From positions 3,872,001 through 3,936,000 of the forward strand of contig NZ_CP126106.1 of assembly GCF_030123325.1 (NCBI RefSeq): 64,000 nucleotides of DNA, read 5' to 3'. Under the pieces are notes generated by a model. It saw only the letters and a list, made by a program, of their open reading frames with translations, ran no database searches and was not told the origin of the DNA. Shown one piece after another: positions 25,748 to 34,726 of this stretch. A program made the position numbers and the translations under genes. The first letter of the stretch is position 1. Each line of letters starts with the position of its first letter. Source of the stretch: Peribacillus simplex. GTDB taxonomy: Bacteria; Bacillota; Bacilli; Bacillales; DSM-1321.

Positions 25748-27903
25748 TCTTTCACCTTCTGTCCTAATTTATCCGGCTCCGGATATTCAATCCTGGAGTG
25801 GAAGATACCATTCAGCGATTCACATAAGGAATGCTTCACGATACTCAATTCTCTCATAGTAATGTCACATTCATCAAATTGACCATCAGAAATCCTGTCC
25901 TGAATGATGAAACTTACCAGCTCTTCAATCTTCTCCGGAGTTGGGTGCTTCATCGATCTCACTGCAGCTTCAACACTATCGGCTATGCCGATGACGGCTA
26001 CTTCCTTCATTATCGCCCTCGGTCCGGGATATCGGTAGGCCGCTTCAAGTGTGGACTCATCCTGTTTTTTTGCCTTATGGTAGAAAAACTTCAATAAAGT
26101 GGTACCGTGATGCTGCTCTGCAATATCCACAATCTCTTTCGGGAATTTGTGACTGCGCAGCATCTCCCCGCCATCTACGGCATGGGCAATGATGATATCC
26201 CTGCTCGTTTCCGGCTGCAGGCGATCATGCGGGTTCTCTTCATTCATCTGATTTTCGATGAAGAAGTGCGGCCGCTTCGTTTTACCGATATCATGGTAAT
26301 AGCTGCCCACCCTTGCCAGCAATCCATTCGACCCGATGGCTTCACAAGCGGATTCCGCCAAATTGGCGACCATTACACTGTGATGATATGTCCCCGGTGC
26401 CTCAATCAAGATCCTCCGCAATAACGGATGATTGGGATTCGCGAGCTCGATAAGCTTAATCGATGATAAGATCCCGAAACCCGCCTCGAAAAACGGCAGC
26501 AGGCCCATTGTCAAAACGGCTGAACCCACCCCAGAACCTATGGCAGCAGCAGCATAATACAAGTACTCCATTCTAGTATAATGGCTGTCCATAATAAAGA
26601 TGAGCGAAAAAACGAATGCCATATTGATTAAAGCCAATAGCAGCCCCGCTACCAGCACCTTTGATTTGAAATTTGGCCTGGATAGAATGATGATTGCCGT
26701 CAATCCGCCGAAAATGATATAAAGCCCCATCGAGAAATCCAGATTTCCAGGTGTATCACCATTAAATATAATCGTACCATACGAACCTAACAATATGATC
26801 ATTGCCACCGCTAACTTATCATTCAATAATATCTTGATGAGCATCGCCGCCATGGCACCCGGGAAAATGTATTCCAAGTTCGAGTTCTTCAGGTCTGCCA
26901 GAATGCTGACCGTTTTCATGGTAGCCATTGAAAGGATAAAGACAAGACTGAAAATCAATAACTGATTGTACTTGTTATCCTTTTTGGAAATGGAATAGTA
27001 GAAATAATAATAAAAAGCGGCAAAAGTCAGGAATATGAATAACAGCAGGCCGATATACGGGTAAATGGTAGACTCCGTATTTAAGAAGCCTGCCAGTTCA
27101 AGCTGCCTATATACATCCCTGTCCACCAATTGATTTTCTTCCACGATGATTTGACCTTGAAGGATCCTGATTGGCTCCACGCTTTCAACCGCTTTCCTTC
27201 GCTGTTCCTCGGTTTTGTCCTTATCGAAAAATACATTCTGAATGATTGCCGTACGTGCAAGGGAAGTGGAAGCTTTTTTCATATCGCCACTAATGCTCAT
27301 GTAACCCAATTCCTCTACAACCTTCTTCTTGGCATTTTCGACGTCACTTGCAGCGATCCGGGAGCTCATCACATTATTCACGGCTGTAATGGTCGAATCC
27401 TTCGCTATTTTCAACTCATCTTCATCCGCCTGCACTAATGCCAGGAAAACGGATTCCTCGATATTTTTATTCACTTCATCGGTCAACTTTTCTTTTAATA
27501 TGGAAACTTTTTGAGCATCCGTCTTTACGGGCTCTTTTTTATCCTCTTTATGATCTTCATCGGGGTCCGTTTCTTTATTCACTTCTATTGCTGAATCGAA
27601 AATGGATGAGATCAGATCGACTTTATTTTTGGCATATTCCTTTTTTAAAGAATAAACATCCGCCACCTGTTTTGAAATCTCTTCTTTTTCCTGTTCCGTC
27701 TTATAGGTATCTTCCACAGTCTTGGTTGAACGGATTGTTTGTTCCGCAGGCTTAAAAAGCTCTACCTGGACCCTTTCCGGCTTAACATTGGAGAACATTA
27801 ACCCATACGCAAACAAACCAAGTATGATGAACAAAAGCACTTGAAAAAAGCGATGGACCAACAGCCCTTTTATTTGAGTGAAAAATTTCTGGATACGATT
27901 CAA
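25744..27903 (-). CDS. pgpH: Cyclic di-AMP phosphodiesterase PgpH (7TMR-HD family)
   Basis: 719 residues. One N-terminal membrane segment, a large extracellular 7TMR-HDED domain (about 50-280), seven membrane helices (about 285-470), then a cytoplasmic HD hydrolase: GTYHHSVMVANLAE, YYHDIGKTKRP and HAVDGGEM at about 500-600. In Listeria and B. subtilis PgpH hydrolyses c-di-AMP. The start is TTG 27903, seven bases after AGGAGG. It lies 178 bp after phoH, with a terminator between, so it may have its own promoter. Confidence 0.93.
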   Translation of the reverse strand: MNRIQKFFTQIKGLLVHRFFQVLLFIILGLFAYGLMFSNVKPERVQVELFKPAEQTIRSTKTVEDTYKTEQEKEEISKQVADVYSLKKEYAKNKVDLISSIFDSAIEVNKETDPDEDHKEDKKEPVKTDAQKVSILKEKLTDEVNKNIEESVFLALVQADEDELKIAKDSTITAVNNVMSSRIAASDVENAKKKVVEELGYMSISGDMKKASTSLARTAIIQNVFFDKDKTEEQRRKAVESVEPIRILQGQIIVEENQLVDRDVYRQLELAGFLNTESTIYPYIGLLLFIFLTFAAFYYYFYYSISKKDNKYNQLLIFSLVFILSMATMKTVSILADLKNSNLEYIFPGAMAAMLIKILLNDKLAVAMIILLGSYGTIIFNGDTPGNLDFSMGLYIIFGGLTAIIILSRPNFKSKVLVAGLLLALINMAFVFSLIFIMDSHYTRMEYLYYAAAAIGSGVGSAVLTMGLLPFFEAGFGILSSIKLIELANPNHPLLRRILIEAPGTYHHSVMVANLAESACEAIGSNGLLARVGSYYHDIGKTKRPHFFIENQMNEENPHDRLQPETSRDIIIAHAVDGGEMLRSHKFPKEIVDIAEQHHGTTLLKFFYHKAKKQDESTLEAAYRYPGPRAIMKEVAVIGIADSVEAAVRSMKHPTPEKIEELVSFIIQDRISDGQFDECDITMRELSIVKHSLCESLNGIFHSRIEYPEPDKLGQKVKE

Positions 27904-28048
27904 GGAAGGTCCTCCTAAAAAAATGATGTTTATTATTCTAGATATGTAAAATCATAACAGTTTTCATGTGAATTTTCACCTTCGTATTGATAAATGAAGC
28001 TTCTTATCCACTTTTTCCCCATAAAGTTTGTCATTTAGACACATCACG

Positions 28049-28079
28049 AAAAATCCGCCGATTGAAATGGCGGATTTTT
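28049..28079 (-). terminator. Terminator of phoH
   Basis: Stem AAAAATCCGCC / GGCGGATTTTT (28049-28059 with 28069-28079) and a nine-base loop, starting two bases after the phoH stop. A-run and T-run flank it. Confidence 0.85.
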
Positions 28080-28081
28080 TC

Positions 28082-29044
28082 TTATGACTTCGCCTGCTCG
28101 TAAGCAGTAATGATTTTGGCGACAAGCGGATGTCTTACTACATCACTATGTTCAAAATAAACAAAGGAAAGGCCTTTAACATTCTTCAAGATCTCTTCTA
28201 CCCGGACCAGACCTGACTTCATCCCTTTCGGAAGGTCAATCTGGGTCCTATCTCCCGTAATGACCATTTTCGATCCGAAACCAAGCCGGGTCAAGAACAT
28301 CTTCATTTGGGCTTCCGTCGTATTCTGGGCTTCATCCAATATGACAAAGGCATCTTCAAGCGTACGGCCCCTCATATAAGCCAGAGGAGCTATTTCGATC
28401 GTTCCGCGTTCTATCATCCTTTGCGTCTGTTCCATCCCTAGAAGGTCATGGAGAGCGTCATACAGCGGCCGTAGATAAGGATCTACCTTTTCCTTCAGAT
28501 CACCAGGCAGAAAACCAAGGCTTTCCCCCGCTTCGACGGCAGGCCGTGTCAGGATGATCCGTTTAACATGTCCATTTTTCAATGCATTGATGGCCATCAC
28601 TACAGCAAGGTAGGTCTTCCCGGTTCCGGCAGGCCCAATCCCAAATACAAGATCCTGTTTCTTTATGGCCTGGATATAGTATCTTTGCCCGATTGTTTTG
28701 ACCTTAATGGATTTCCCCTTAGCCGTTTTAGCGATTTCCTCATCATATAATTCACCGAAATACTCCAATGTGCCTTTTCTTGCCAATTCAATTGCATAAA
28801 GCACATCCCTGGAGCTGATTGCAATTCCTTTTCTGACCACTTTCAATAATGCATTGAGGATTTCCTCCCCCATCGTTACCCGCTCGATATCCCCGGCAAC
28901 ACTCACCGCTTCACCTCGGGTTATGACGGAAATGCCAAGCTCCTCTTCGAGCACCTTTACATTTGAATCTCCATTGCCCAATAATACGATCGCTTCATTG
29001 GGTGATTCTATTTCTAGCTTAATTACTTTCACATCATCTGCCAT
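28082..29044 (-). CDS. phoH: PhoH-like P-loop ATPase
   Basis: 320 residues. Walker A FGIGPAGTGKTYLAV at about 130-145, Walker B FVILDEAQNTT near 235, and GDRTQIDLP. The N-terminal 100 residues form the region typical of the long Bacillus PhoH (NGDSNVKVLEEELGI). Superfamily 1-type RNA helicase fold; in several bacteria PhoH is linked to YbeY-dependent RNA metabolism, which fits its neighbourhood here. Only three bases separate it from yqfD. Confidence 0.94.
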   Translation of the reverse strand: MADDVKVIKLEIESPNEAIVLLGNGDSNVKVLEEELGISVITRGEAVSVAGDIERVTMGEEILNALLKVVRKGIAISSRDVLYAIELARKGTLEYFGELYDEEIAKTAKGKSIKVKTIGQRYYIQAIKKQDLVFGIGPAGTGKTYLAVVMAINALKNGHVKRIILTRPAVEAGESLGFLPGDLKEKVDPYLRPLYDALHDLLGMEQTQRMIERGTIEIAPLAYMRGRTLEDAFVILDEAQNTTEAQMKMFLTRLGFGSKMVITGDRTQIDLPKGMKSGLVRVEEILKNVKGLSFVYFEHSDVVRHPLVAKIITAYEQAKS

Positions 29045-29047
29045 TCG

Positions 29048-30235
29048 TTAGTCTCCTTGAATGATTGGCTGTCCAATCGCTATATCTTCAATAACTTGGT
29101 AATGTATAGATAATTTAACTTTACCATTCTCCATGCTTTCGTGCAAAATTTTTTCCTCGACGATTTCATCTTCCTCTTCCAAATGCTTTTTCAATTCTGC
29201 TTTAGCCATTTTCTTGCCTTCCTTCACCGCTTCTTTCTCCGTATAACTTCGTACAATATCTTCCTTGCTCCTCAAGGTCACTTGTTTATAGGAAATGGGA
29301 AGTTCCCATTGAAGAAAGTGAAAAGGCCTCACTGTCGTTTCTTTTTCCTGTTTTTCGTATCCCGGATCCTTGAAACCCCATACCGGAAGGGAAAAGCCCC
29401 CCATTTTCAAAAAGTGCCTGGTCGTTTCATCTCCGTTAAAAACGGAAAACTTGGTTTTTAACGGAACTTCCACTTTCGCTTTATACCACGTTTTCCCTTT
29501 TATTACTCCCTGTGCGGATACAATTTCCTGTTTATCCTCCTTTCCAATCAATCCTGAAACAAGAAGCTGTCCTTTTCCTACATAATCATTCACATTAACA
29601 ATAGATTGTCCCTTTTCAACGAACATATCAGTGATGATCGCTTTTTTGGAAGCTACCAAATTTTGCGGAGATGTTTTCTCGACCTCCTTAGGCTGCCGTT
29701 TTTCTACAACCCGAAAATGGTATGTCGTTCCCTTAAGCTCAACCCCTACCCATGTCAATGCACCAATCCGGTCCGACAGCTTACGCTGAATCGTATCCAC
29801 ATCATCAACAAAGAATTGCACTTTCCCGATCTTCACGCCCATCTTGTCCAATTCTTTCCGGATGGCATGCTCGGTTGCCGGTTTGGCATCTTGAACCTCG
29901 ATGCCCCATACCATATTGGAAAGAACAAATATGCAGAGGAGGAAAGCGATCATCCCCGCTAAAAACCCACTGTTTTTCATGACTCTCTTCATTAGGAAAG
30001 GGAAACCCTTTCCCTGCATGAACTTTACTTTACAATCGCTCTTACGCATGACCTGACGTAGTTTGGGGATATCCCTGATATCCATATGGAAAATCAGGGC
30101 TTCACTTCCGACACGCTTCACATCCCAGATATGAAGCCCCCTTCTCGTCAGCATATTGATCAGCCGTTCTGCACCTTTGCCATAAGCCTTCACCTTTACA
30201 TAGCCTGTATAATAGTTTGTCCATTGGTTTTTCAT
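29048..30235 (-). CDS. yqfD: Sporulation-associated membrane protein YqfD
   Basis: 395 residues. N-terminal cytosolic domain (NYYTGYVKVKAYGKGAERLINMLTRRG, about 7-90), one membrane segment near 90-112 (FLAGMIAFLLCIFVLSNMVWGI), then a large outer domain. Length, the single TM and location next to yqfC match the B. subtilis YqfD sporulation protein, expressed in the mother cell. Biochemical role unknown. ATG 30235 lies 15 bp after yqfC, so they are one unit. Confidence 0.9.
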   Translation of the reverse strand: MKNQWTNYYTGYVKVKAYGKGAERLINMLTRRGLHIWDVKRVGSEALIFHMDIRDIPKLRQVMRKSDCKVKFMQGKGFPFLMKRVMKNSGFLAGMIAFLLCIFVLSNMVWGIEVQDAKPATEHAIRKELDKMGVKIGKVQFFVDDVDTIQRKLSDRIGALTWVGVELKGTTYHFRVVEKRQPKEVEKTSPQNLVASKKAIITDMFVEKGQSIVNVNDYVGKGQLLVSGLIGKEDKQEIVSAQGVIKGKTWYKAKVEVPLKTKFSVFNGDETTRHFLKMGGFSLPVWGFKDPGYEKQEKETTVRPFHFLQWELPISYKQVTLRSKEDIVRSYTEKEAVKEGKKMAKAELKKHLEEEDEIVEEKILHESMENGKVKLSIHYQVIEDIAIGQPIIQGD

Positions 30236-30250
30236 GGAGACCTCCCGGGA

Positions 30251-30535
30251 TCATTCATTGATAAAATAGACCTTATCGATTTTGCCTTCGAGCATGATTT
30301 CTTCCGGCAAAATCGTCTTTATGACAAAGGCATTTCCCTTTATCAGCAACTGCCCATTTTTCAGCATCAATCGTACTTCGCTGTCTGTAAAAGCCAATAA
30401 GCCACGATGGTTTTCAATATAAATATGTAATTGTCCGATCATTGTAATTCGCGGCAGGTCCATCATGACATCTTGCGGAAGGTCCATTGTTTTGGTCATA
30501 AGCTGTTTCACTTTTTTTCCCCAATTGCGTGCCAT
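30251..30535 (-). CDS. yqfC: Sporulation protein YqfC
   Basis: 94 residues. The central block LPQDVMMDLPRITMIGQLHIYIENHRG followed by GQLLIKG and LPEEIMLEG identifies the YqfC family, small beta-rich proteins found only in spore formers and co-expressed with yqfD. No membrane segment. ATG 30535 follows the U-run of the hairpin at 30541-30583, and its AAAGGGGG ribosome site lies in the 3' arm of that hairpin. Confidence 0.9.
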   Translation of the reverse strand: MARNWGKKVKQLMTKTMDLPQDVMMDLPRITMIGQLHIYIENHRGLLAFTDSEVRLMLKNGQLLIKGNAFVIKTILPEEIMLEGKIDKVYFINE

Positions 30536-30540
30536 AAAAA

Positions 30541-30583
30541 AGAACCCCCTTTCATCTCAATGTATGAAATGAAAGAGGGTTCT
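30541..30583 (-). terminator. Hairpin directly before yqfC
   Basis: On the minus strand AGAACCCTCTTTCAT pairs with ATGAAAGGGGGTTCT around a short loop, followed by TTTTTT and then the yqfC ATG. It has the form of an intrinsic terminator for the upstream operon. Its loop contains CATACATT, which fits the -10 of sigma-E promoters, and its 3' arm carries the yqfC ribosome site. Confidence 0.7.
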
Positions 30584-30662
30584 AGCACAAAATTATAAGT
30601 GAATGAAAGTCTATTTTTTCATGCACATGTAATGACGGGCAAAAAAAGCACGGGGCTTTGAA

Positions 30663-31169
30663 TCACCTTCTGGACCTCTGAAGACTTCTCTTCGCCCTTG
30701 GCGGTCCCAGCACTTCTGACATGATGATGCCATCAATCAGCTGCTTTTTACCAAAAGACGGCCCTTCGCGATAGACCCGACTGTTATTATCAGAAATCGT
30801 CGATGTAAGCTGATCCGCCTTCGCTTTTTGATATAAACGCTCCTGATCGTACTTCTGCTGAAGCCTTCTAAGCTCCGCGATCCTTTTGTTCGCTTCGTTC
30901 GTCGTCTCATCGATCACTTCAACAGCCTGAGCTGGCTGCTGCTGTTCGACTTTCCTTACGGGAGCAGGGGCAGGCCTTTGCTGCGGATTCCCTTGCTGCA
31001 TTTCACCTTGAAGCTCCCGCATGACCTCCTGCCATTTCTTTTTCGGAGGCACGTTAGGATCATCATGTTGCTGATGCTGCTTTTTCTTTCCCAACATGGA
31101 CGTTAAAATACCGATCAAGACAATGATAAGGAATGGGTTCTGGAGAAAGAAATCAATAAAATCTCCCAT
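30663..31169 (-). CDS. yqfB: Conserved single-TM protein in the floA operon
   Basis: 168 residues. One N-terminal membrane segment (about 8-27, FFLQNPFLIIVLIGILTSML), then a hydrophilic tail rich in Q, P, A and K. The tail has a coiled-coil-like stretch (TTNEANKRIAELRRLQQKYDQE) and ends IDGIIMSEVLGPPRAKR with a basic tail. Named by position only: B. subtilis yqfB follows yqfA (floA) in the sigma-W operon. A role alongside FloA membrane microdomains is inferred from the shared operon. Confidence 0.7.
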   Translation of the reverse strand: MGDFIDFFLQNPFLIIVLIGILTSMLGKKKQHQQHDDPNVPPKKKWQEVMRELQGEMQQGNPQQRPAPAPVRKVEQQQPAQAVEVIDETTNEANKRIAELRRLQQKYDQERLYQKAKADQLTSTISDNNSRVYREGPSFGKKQLIDGIIMSEVLGPPRAKRSLQRSRR

Positions 31170-31191
31170 TTAAAGACCTTCCTTCCCTGAC

Positions 31192-32202
31192 CTAATTATT
31201 ATTATTATGGTTATTGTTGTTATCTTTTGGATTGTCTGAAATTTTACTGATGGAATCGCGCATATCCGTATCGGCCGTGATATTTTGGATATTCATATAA
31301 TCCATTACTCCAAGGTTTCCGCTTTTCAGTGCATCGGCCATGGCCAATGGAACCTCCGCTTCGGATTGAACAACCTTCGCTCTCATTTCCTGAACACGGG
31401 CAACCATTTCCTGTTCCAGTGCAACAGCCATCGCACGGCGTTCTTCGGCCTTTGCCTGGGCTATTTTCTTATCGGCTTCGGCTTGGTCCGTCTGTAATAT
31501 GGCCCCGATATTTTTTCCGATATCCACTTCAGCGATATCAATGGAAAGAATTTCGAATGCCGTTCCTGAATCCAATCCTTTCGATAAAACCGTTCTTGAA
31601 ATCAAATCGGGGTTCTCAAGTACATCCGTATGCATTTTCGAAGCACCGATCGTCGATACGATCCCTTCACCTACACGGGCAATGATCGTTTCTTCACCGG
31701 CACCACCGACCAGGCGTTCAATATTGGCCCGGACCGTTATCCTTGCCTTCGCTTTCACTTCAATACCATTCATCGCCACACCAGAGATGAACGGAGTTTC
31801 GATCACTTTCGGGTTAACGCTCATTTGAACGGCTTCCAGTACATCACGGCCTGCAAGATCAATGGCTGCACCCCGTTCGAAAGGCAGCACGATATTGGCA
31901 CGTTCTGCAGCAATTAATGCATTCACCACTCGATCGACATTACCGCCTGCAAGGTAATGGCTCTCCAATTGATTCGTTGAAACATTGATTCCAGCCTTAT
32001 GGGCCTTGATAAGCGGGTTGACGACCCTGCTTGGTATAACACGGCGAAGCCTCATCCCAACTAATGTAAATATACTGATTTTGACTCCTGCCGCTAAAGC
32101 GGAAATCCATAACATTACTGGTACGAATGTGAAAAACACTGCCAATACGATGATGGCAGCAATCACTGCCAGTACAATAAATATCGTTCCTGAAGTTATC
32201 AC
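31192..32202 (-). CDS. floA: Flotillin-like protein FloA
   Basis: 336 residues. A hydrophobic hairpin at about 5-48 anchors it in the membrane, then comes the SPFH-like domain (VNPLIKAHKAGINVSTNQLESHYLAGGNVDRVV and the conserved EAVQMSVNPKVIETP), then a helical EA-rich C-terminal half (AEADKKIAQAKAEERRAMAVALEQ). FloA scaffolds functional membrane microdomains. The tail is Asn/His-rich (DNNNNHNNNN). The start is GTG 32202, with AAGGAT ten bases upstream. Follows yqeZ by 33 bp; both are in the sigma-W operon in B. subtilis. Confidence 0.95.
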   Translation of the reverse strand: MITSGTIFIVLAVIAAIIVLAVFFTFVPVMLWISALAAGVKISIFTLVGMRLRRVIPSRVVNPLIKAHKAGINVSTNQLESHYLAGGNVDRVVNALIAAERANIVLPFERGAAIDLAGRDVLEAVQMSVNPKVIETPFISGVAMNGIEVKAKARITVRANIERLVGGAGEETIIARVGEGIVSTIGASKMHTDVLENPDLISRTVLSKGLDSGTAFEILSIDIAEVDIGKNIGAILQTDQAEADKKIAQAKAEERRAMAVALEQEMVARVQEMRAKVVQSEAEVPLAMADALKSGNLGVMDYMNIQNITADTDMRDSISKISDNPKDNNNNHNNNN

Positions 32203-32234
32203 TTAATGATTCATCCTTCCTGTATCTTTTAATT

Positions 32235-33560
32235 TTAATTTGAATCCGGAATTTCCCGGACGACTACCCTTGATCCTTCAACTTTAACGATGATGATTGA
32301 CGAACCTTTGGAAATAAAGCTTCCCTCCGTCACGACATCCACTCTTTCTTCTTTGACCAAAGCTGTTCCTGAAGGCCTCAAATCTGTAAGGGCCTTCCCT
32401 TCTACACCCAATAAATCCAAACGATTCGGATTGCTGACATATCCTTGTTCCGTTTTTGTTGCATCGGTTAATATCATTTTCCTGAAAAATTTCATCTGTT
32501 TTCCAAACACCTTTACAAGTAGGATGAATACCAAAATGGATACGGTGACCGCAATTAGCAAGGATATCGTCATATGGACCGGATCACCTGTTGCGAGGAA
32601 TAAACTCCCCACTATCGCTGTAAATCCGAGCAGCCCGATGATCCCCCCTGGGATAAAAAATTCAATTAGTACGAGAATGACCCCGATGATGAACATCGCT
32701 AACGATTCGTATCCGGTGATACCGGCGACAAGATGACCATAGAAGAATAAAATAAGGCTGGTGATTCCAATGACCCCCGGAATTCCAAAACCGGGTGAAA
32801 ACAATTCCATCACAATCCCGATACCCGCTATCGTTAACAAAATGGGAACGACGATCGGGTTGGTCAAAAAGCGGGCAAGTTTCTCAGGAAAGCTTTCTTC
32901 GATTGAGCGAATATCAGCATCCTCAACTCCAAGTATACTATACAGCTCCGCTTTCCCAGAGACGGTGCCTTCACTATATCCAGCCTTTTTTGCCTGTTCA
33001 GCTGTAAATGTCAGCAACTTCCCTTTTTCCGCTCCATATTCGGGTAGATCGATGTCAACATCCGCCATCGCCTGGGCGTATATGGGGTCACGTCCATTTT
33101 GTTCTGCAGCAGTCTTCATGGCAGCTAACCAATAAGATTGCGCTTTCTTACCTGCGGCATTTCCCGCTGAATCTATCACTGCCGCAGATCCCATGGTGGC
33201 ACTCGGAACCATATAGATTTCATCTGCACTTAGAGAAATGTATGCACCTGCAGATAAAGCCCTGTTATTGACGTAGGCAACTGTCTTGATTGGTGAATCC
33301 GACAGTAACTTTGCAATTTCCCCTGCTGCATCCACAGCACCTCCAGGGGTATTCACCTCGAAAACGACAAGATCTGCATCAGCTGCCTCAGCAGTGGTCA
33401 GCGCGCGTTCCAAAAAGGCCGAGAGTCCCTTTTCCACCGTTTCTTCAATTGGAACATGGTAAACAATCTTTTCGTTTGCAGATGCCGTCGCCCCCCCAAA
33501 AGAAGACATGGTGAACAGCAATCCAAATAAGAGTACAGATAAATAACGCCAAATTTTCAA
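32235..33560 (-). CDS. yqeZ: NfeD-like membrane serine protease YqeZ
   Basis: 441 residues. Signal peptide (about 1-27, ending SANEK). A ClpP-class serine protease domain follows: FEVNTPGGAVDAAGEI at about 67-82 and the nucleophile S103 in NRALSAGAYIS, with a likely lysine near 170. Several membrane helices lie at about 235-365, and a C-terminal OB-fold NfeD domain at about 375-441. NfeD proteases pair with flotillin/stomatin partners, here floA directly downstream. Expression is expected under envelope stress from the sigma-W promoter. Confidence 0.93.
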   Translation of the reverse strand: MKIWRYLSVLLFGLLFTMSSFGGATASANEKIVYHVPIEETVEKGLSAFLERALTTAEAADADLVVFEVNTPGGAVDAAGEIAKLLSDSPIKTVAYVNNRALSAGAYISLSADEIYMVPSATMGSAAVIDSAGNAAGKKAQSYWLAAMKTAAEQNGRDPIYAQAMADVDIDLPEYGAEKGKLLTFTAEQAKKAGYSEGTVSGKAELYSILGVEDADIRSIEESFPEKLARFLTNPIVVPILLTIAGIGIVMELFSPGFGIPGVIGITSLILFFYGHLVAGITGYESLAMFIIGVILVLIEFFIPGGIIGLLGFTAIVGSLFLATGDPVHMTISLLIAVTVSILVFILLVKVFGKQMKFFRKMILTDATKTEQGYVSNPNRLDLLGVEGKALTDLRPSGTALVKEERVDVVTEGSFISKGSSIIIVKVEGSRVVVREIPDSN

Positions 33561-33697
33561 CGGAACGCCCCCTTTCCCGTATTAAACGCGGTAAGCGCCT
33601 CCAATGTTCAGAGGAAAACCTACCAGTAAATTCAGCACGCAACTAAAATTCGAATAAGGAGCAAATGAAGCAACCCTTTACTCTGTTCTTTAGTTAT

Positions 33698-33723
33698 TAC
33701 GTATGTATATGAAAAAGGTTTCA
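33698..33723 (-). promoter_or_regulatory. Sigma-W promoter of yqeZ-floA-yqfB
   Basis: On the minus strand TGAAAC (33723-33718), exactly 16 bp, then CGTA (33701-33698): the sigma-W consensus. The orthologous B. subtilis operon is a known sigma-W target. The promoter lies about 140 bp before the yqeZ ATG. Confidence 0.8.
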
Positions 33724-33808
33724 AAAAAAAGCAAATAAAATGAAAAGTGCCCCCATTATCTGGGCTACGTTTCAATAATATACGCATAAAATTCATGAAA
33801 TACACAAA

Positions 33809-33838
33809 AACCACAGGCAATTTGCCTGCGGTTAGGTT
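33809..33838 (-). terminator. Terminator of rpsU-yqeY
   Basis: Near-perfect stem AACCGCAGGCAA / TTGCCTGTGGTT (minus strand, 33833-33809), followed by TTTTT. Begins 25 bp after the yqeY stop. Confidence 0.8.
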
Positions 33839-33858
33839 TCGAGTTTTAAGTTTAGAGT

Positions 33859-34302
33859 TTAAGATAGATGTTGTTGTACTAATTTGTTTACTAGAGAACC
33901 ATCCGCTTTACCTTTAACTTTAGGCATTAAAGCTCCCATAACTCGCCCCATATCTGCTTTGGATGTTGCATTGACTTCTTCAATCGTTTGTTTAACGATT
34001 TTAGAAAGGTCTTCTTCTGAAAGTTGCTCAGGCATATATGCCTCTACGTATACTAGTTCGGTGCGGACTTTATCCACGAGATCTGAACGACCTGCGTTTT
34101 CAAACTCCTGGAGGGAGTCTTTGCGTTGTTTTAATTCGCGAGAGAGCACTGTCAATTCTTCATCATCTGTTAAATCTTGTCTCTGCTTCATGGCTTCATT
34201 TTGAATAGAAGCTTTCAGCATCCGAATAACAGATAGTTTGTCCTTTTCCTTGTTCTTCATCGCTTGTTTCATATCATTATTTAAACGCTCGAGAAGACTC
34301 AT
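33859..34302 (-). CDS. yqeY: GatB/YqeY domain protein
   Basis: 147 residues, all-helical. Typical start MSLLERLNNDMKQAMKNKEKDKLSVIRMLKASIQNEA, and end DMGRVMGALMPKVKGKADGSLVNKLVQQ. The fold is shared with the tRNA-binding tail of GatB amidotransferase, so contact with tRNA or the ribosome is suspected, without proven activity. Only 14 bp after rpsU, as in most Firmicutes. Confidence 0.93.
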   Translation of the reverse strand: MSLLERLNNDMKQAMKNKEKDKLSVIRMLKASIQNEAMKQRQDLTDDEELTVLSRELKQRKDSLQEFENAGRSDLVDKVRTELVYVEAYMPEQLSEEDLSKIVKQTIEEVNATSKADMGRVMGALMPKVKGKADGSLVNKLVQQHLS

Positions 34303-34316
34303 CTTTCCACCCTCTC

Positions 34317-34490
34317 TTAGAATTTACGTTTTCTTGCAGCTTCAGACTTTTTCTTACGTTTTACGCTTGGCTTTTCATAAAATTCACGCTTCCTAGCTTC
34401 CTGAAGCGATCCTGCTTTAGATACAGTACGTTTGAAACGACGAAGAGCATCTTCAAGCGATTCGTTTTTACGAACGACGGTTTTAGACAT
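34317..34490 (-). CDS. rpsU: 30S ribosomal protein S21
   Basis: 57 residues from ATG 34490 with GGAGGGAAAGAG upstream. The highly basic sequence, with NESLEDALRRFKRTVSKAGSL and a KRKKKSEAARKRK tail, is the S21 signature. Binds the 30S platform near the anti-Shine-Dalgarno end of 16S rRNA. First gene of rpsU-yqeY. Confidence 0.98.
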   Translation of the reverse strand: MSKTVVRKNESLEDALRRFKRTVSKAGSLQEARKREFYEKPSVKRKKKSEAARKRKF

Positions 34491-34557
34491 CTCTTTCCCT
34501 CCCTCCGAAAACAACACACTAACTCAAGTTGTCAACATGTTATACATGTACTAAACA

Positions 34558-34586
34558 ATTATAATATATCATCTTTAGCAGGTCAA
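34558..34586 (-). promoter_or_regulatory. Sigma-A promoter of rpsU-yqeY
   Basis: TTGACC (34586-34581), 17-bp spacer, perfect TATAAT (34563-34558), on the minus strand about 70 bp before rpsU. Confidence 0.75.
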
Positions 34587-34726
34587 CCAATAAAATCAAA
34601 CTTATTTTGAATATCATCATGTTATTATCATAATTATTCACGAAACGATGATTCAACCTGCTTGAAATTCCAATTTATAGCATGTCTCACATCATTGGGC
34701 CATAAGCTTACTATGAGGTGACAGTC

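Noticed and set aside
33632..33820. 62-codon minus-strand frame upstream of yqeZ
   Set aside because: It covers the sigma-W promoter and leader region and has no convincing ribosome site.
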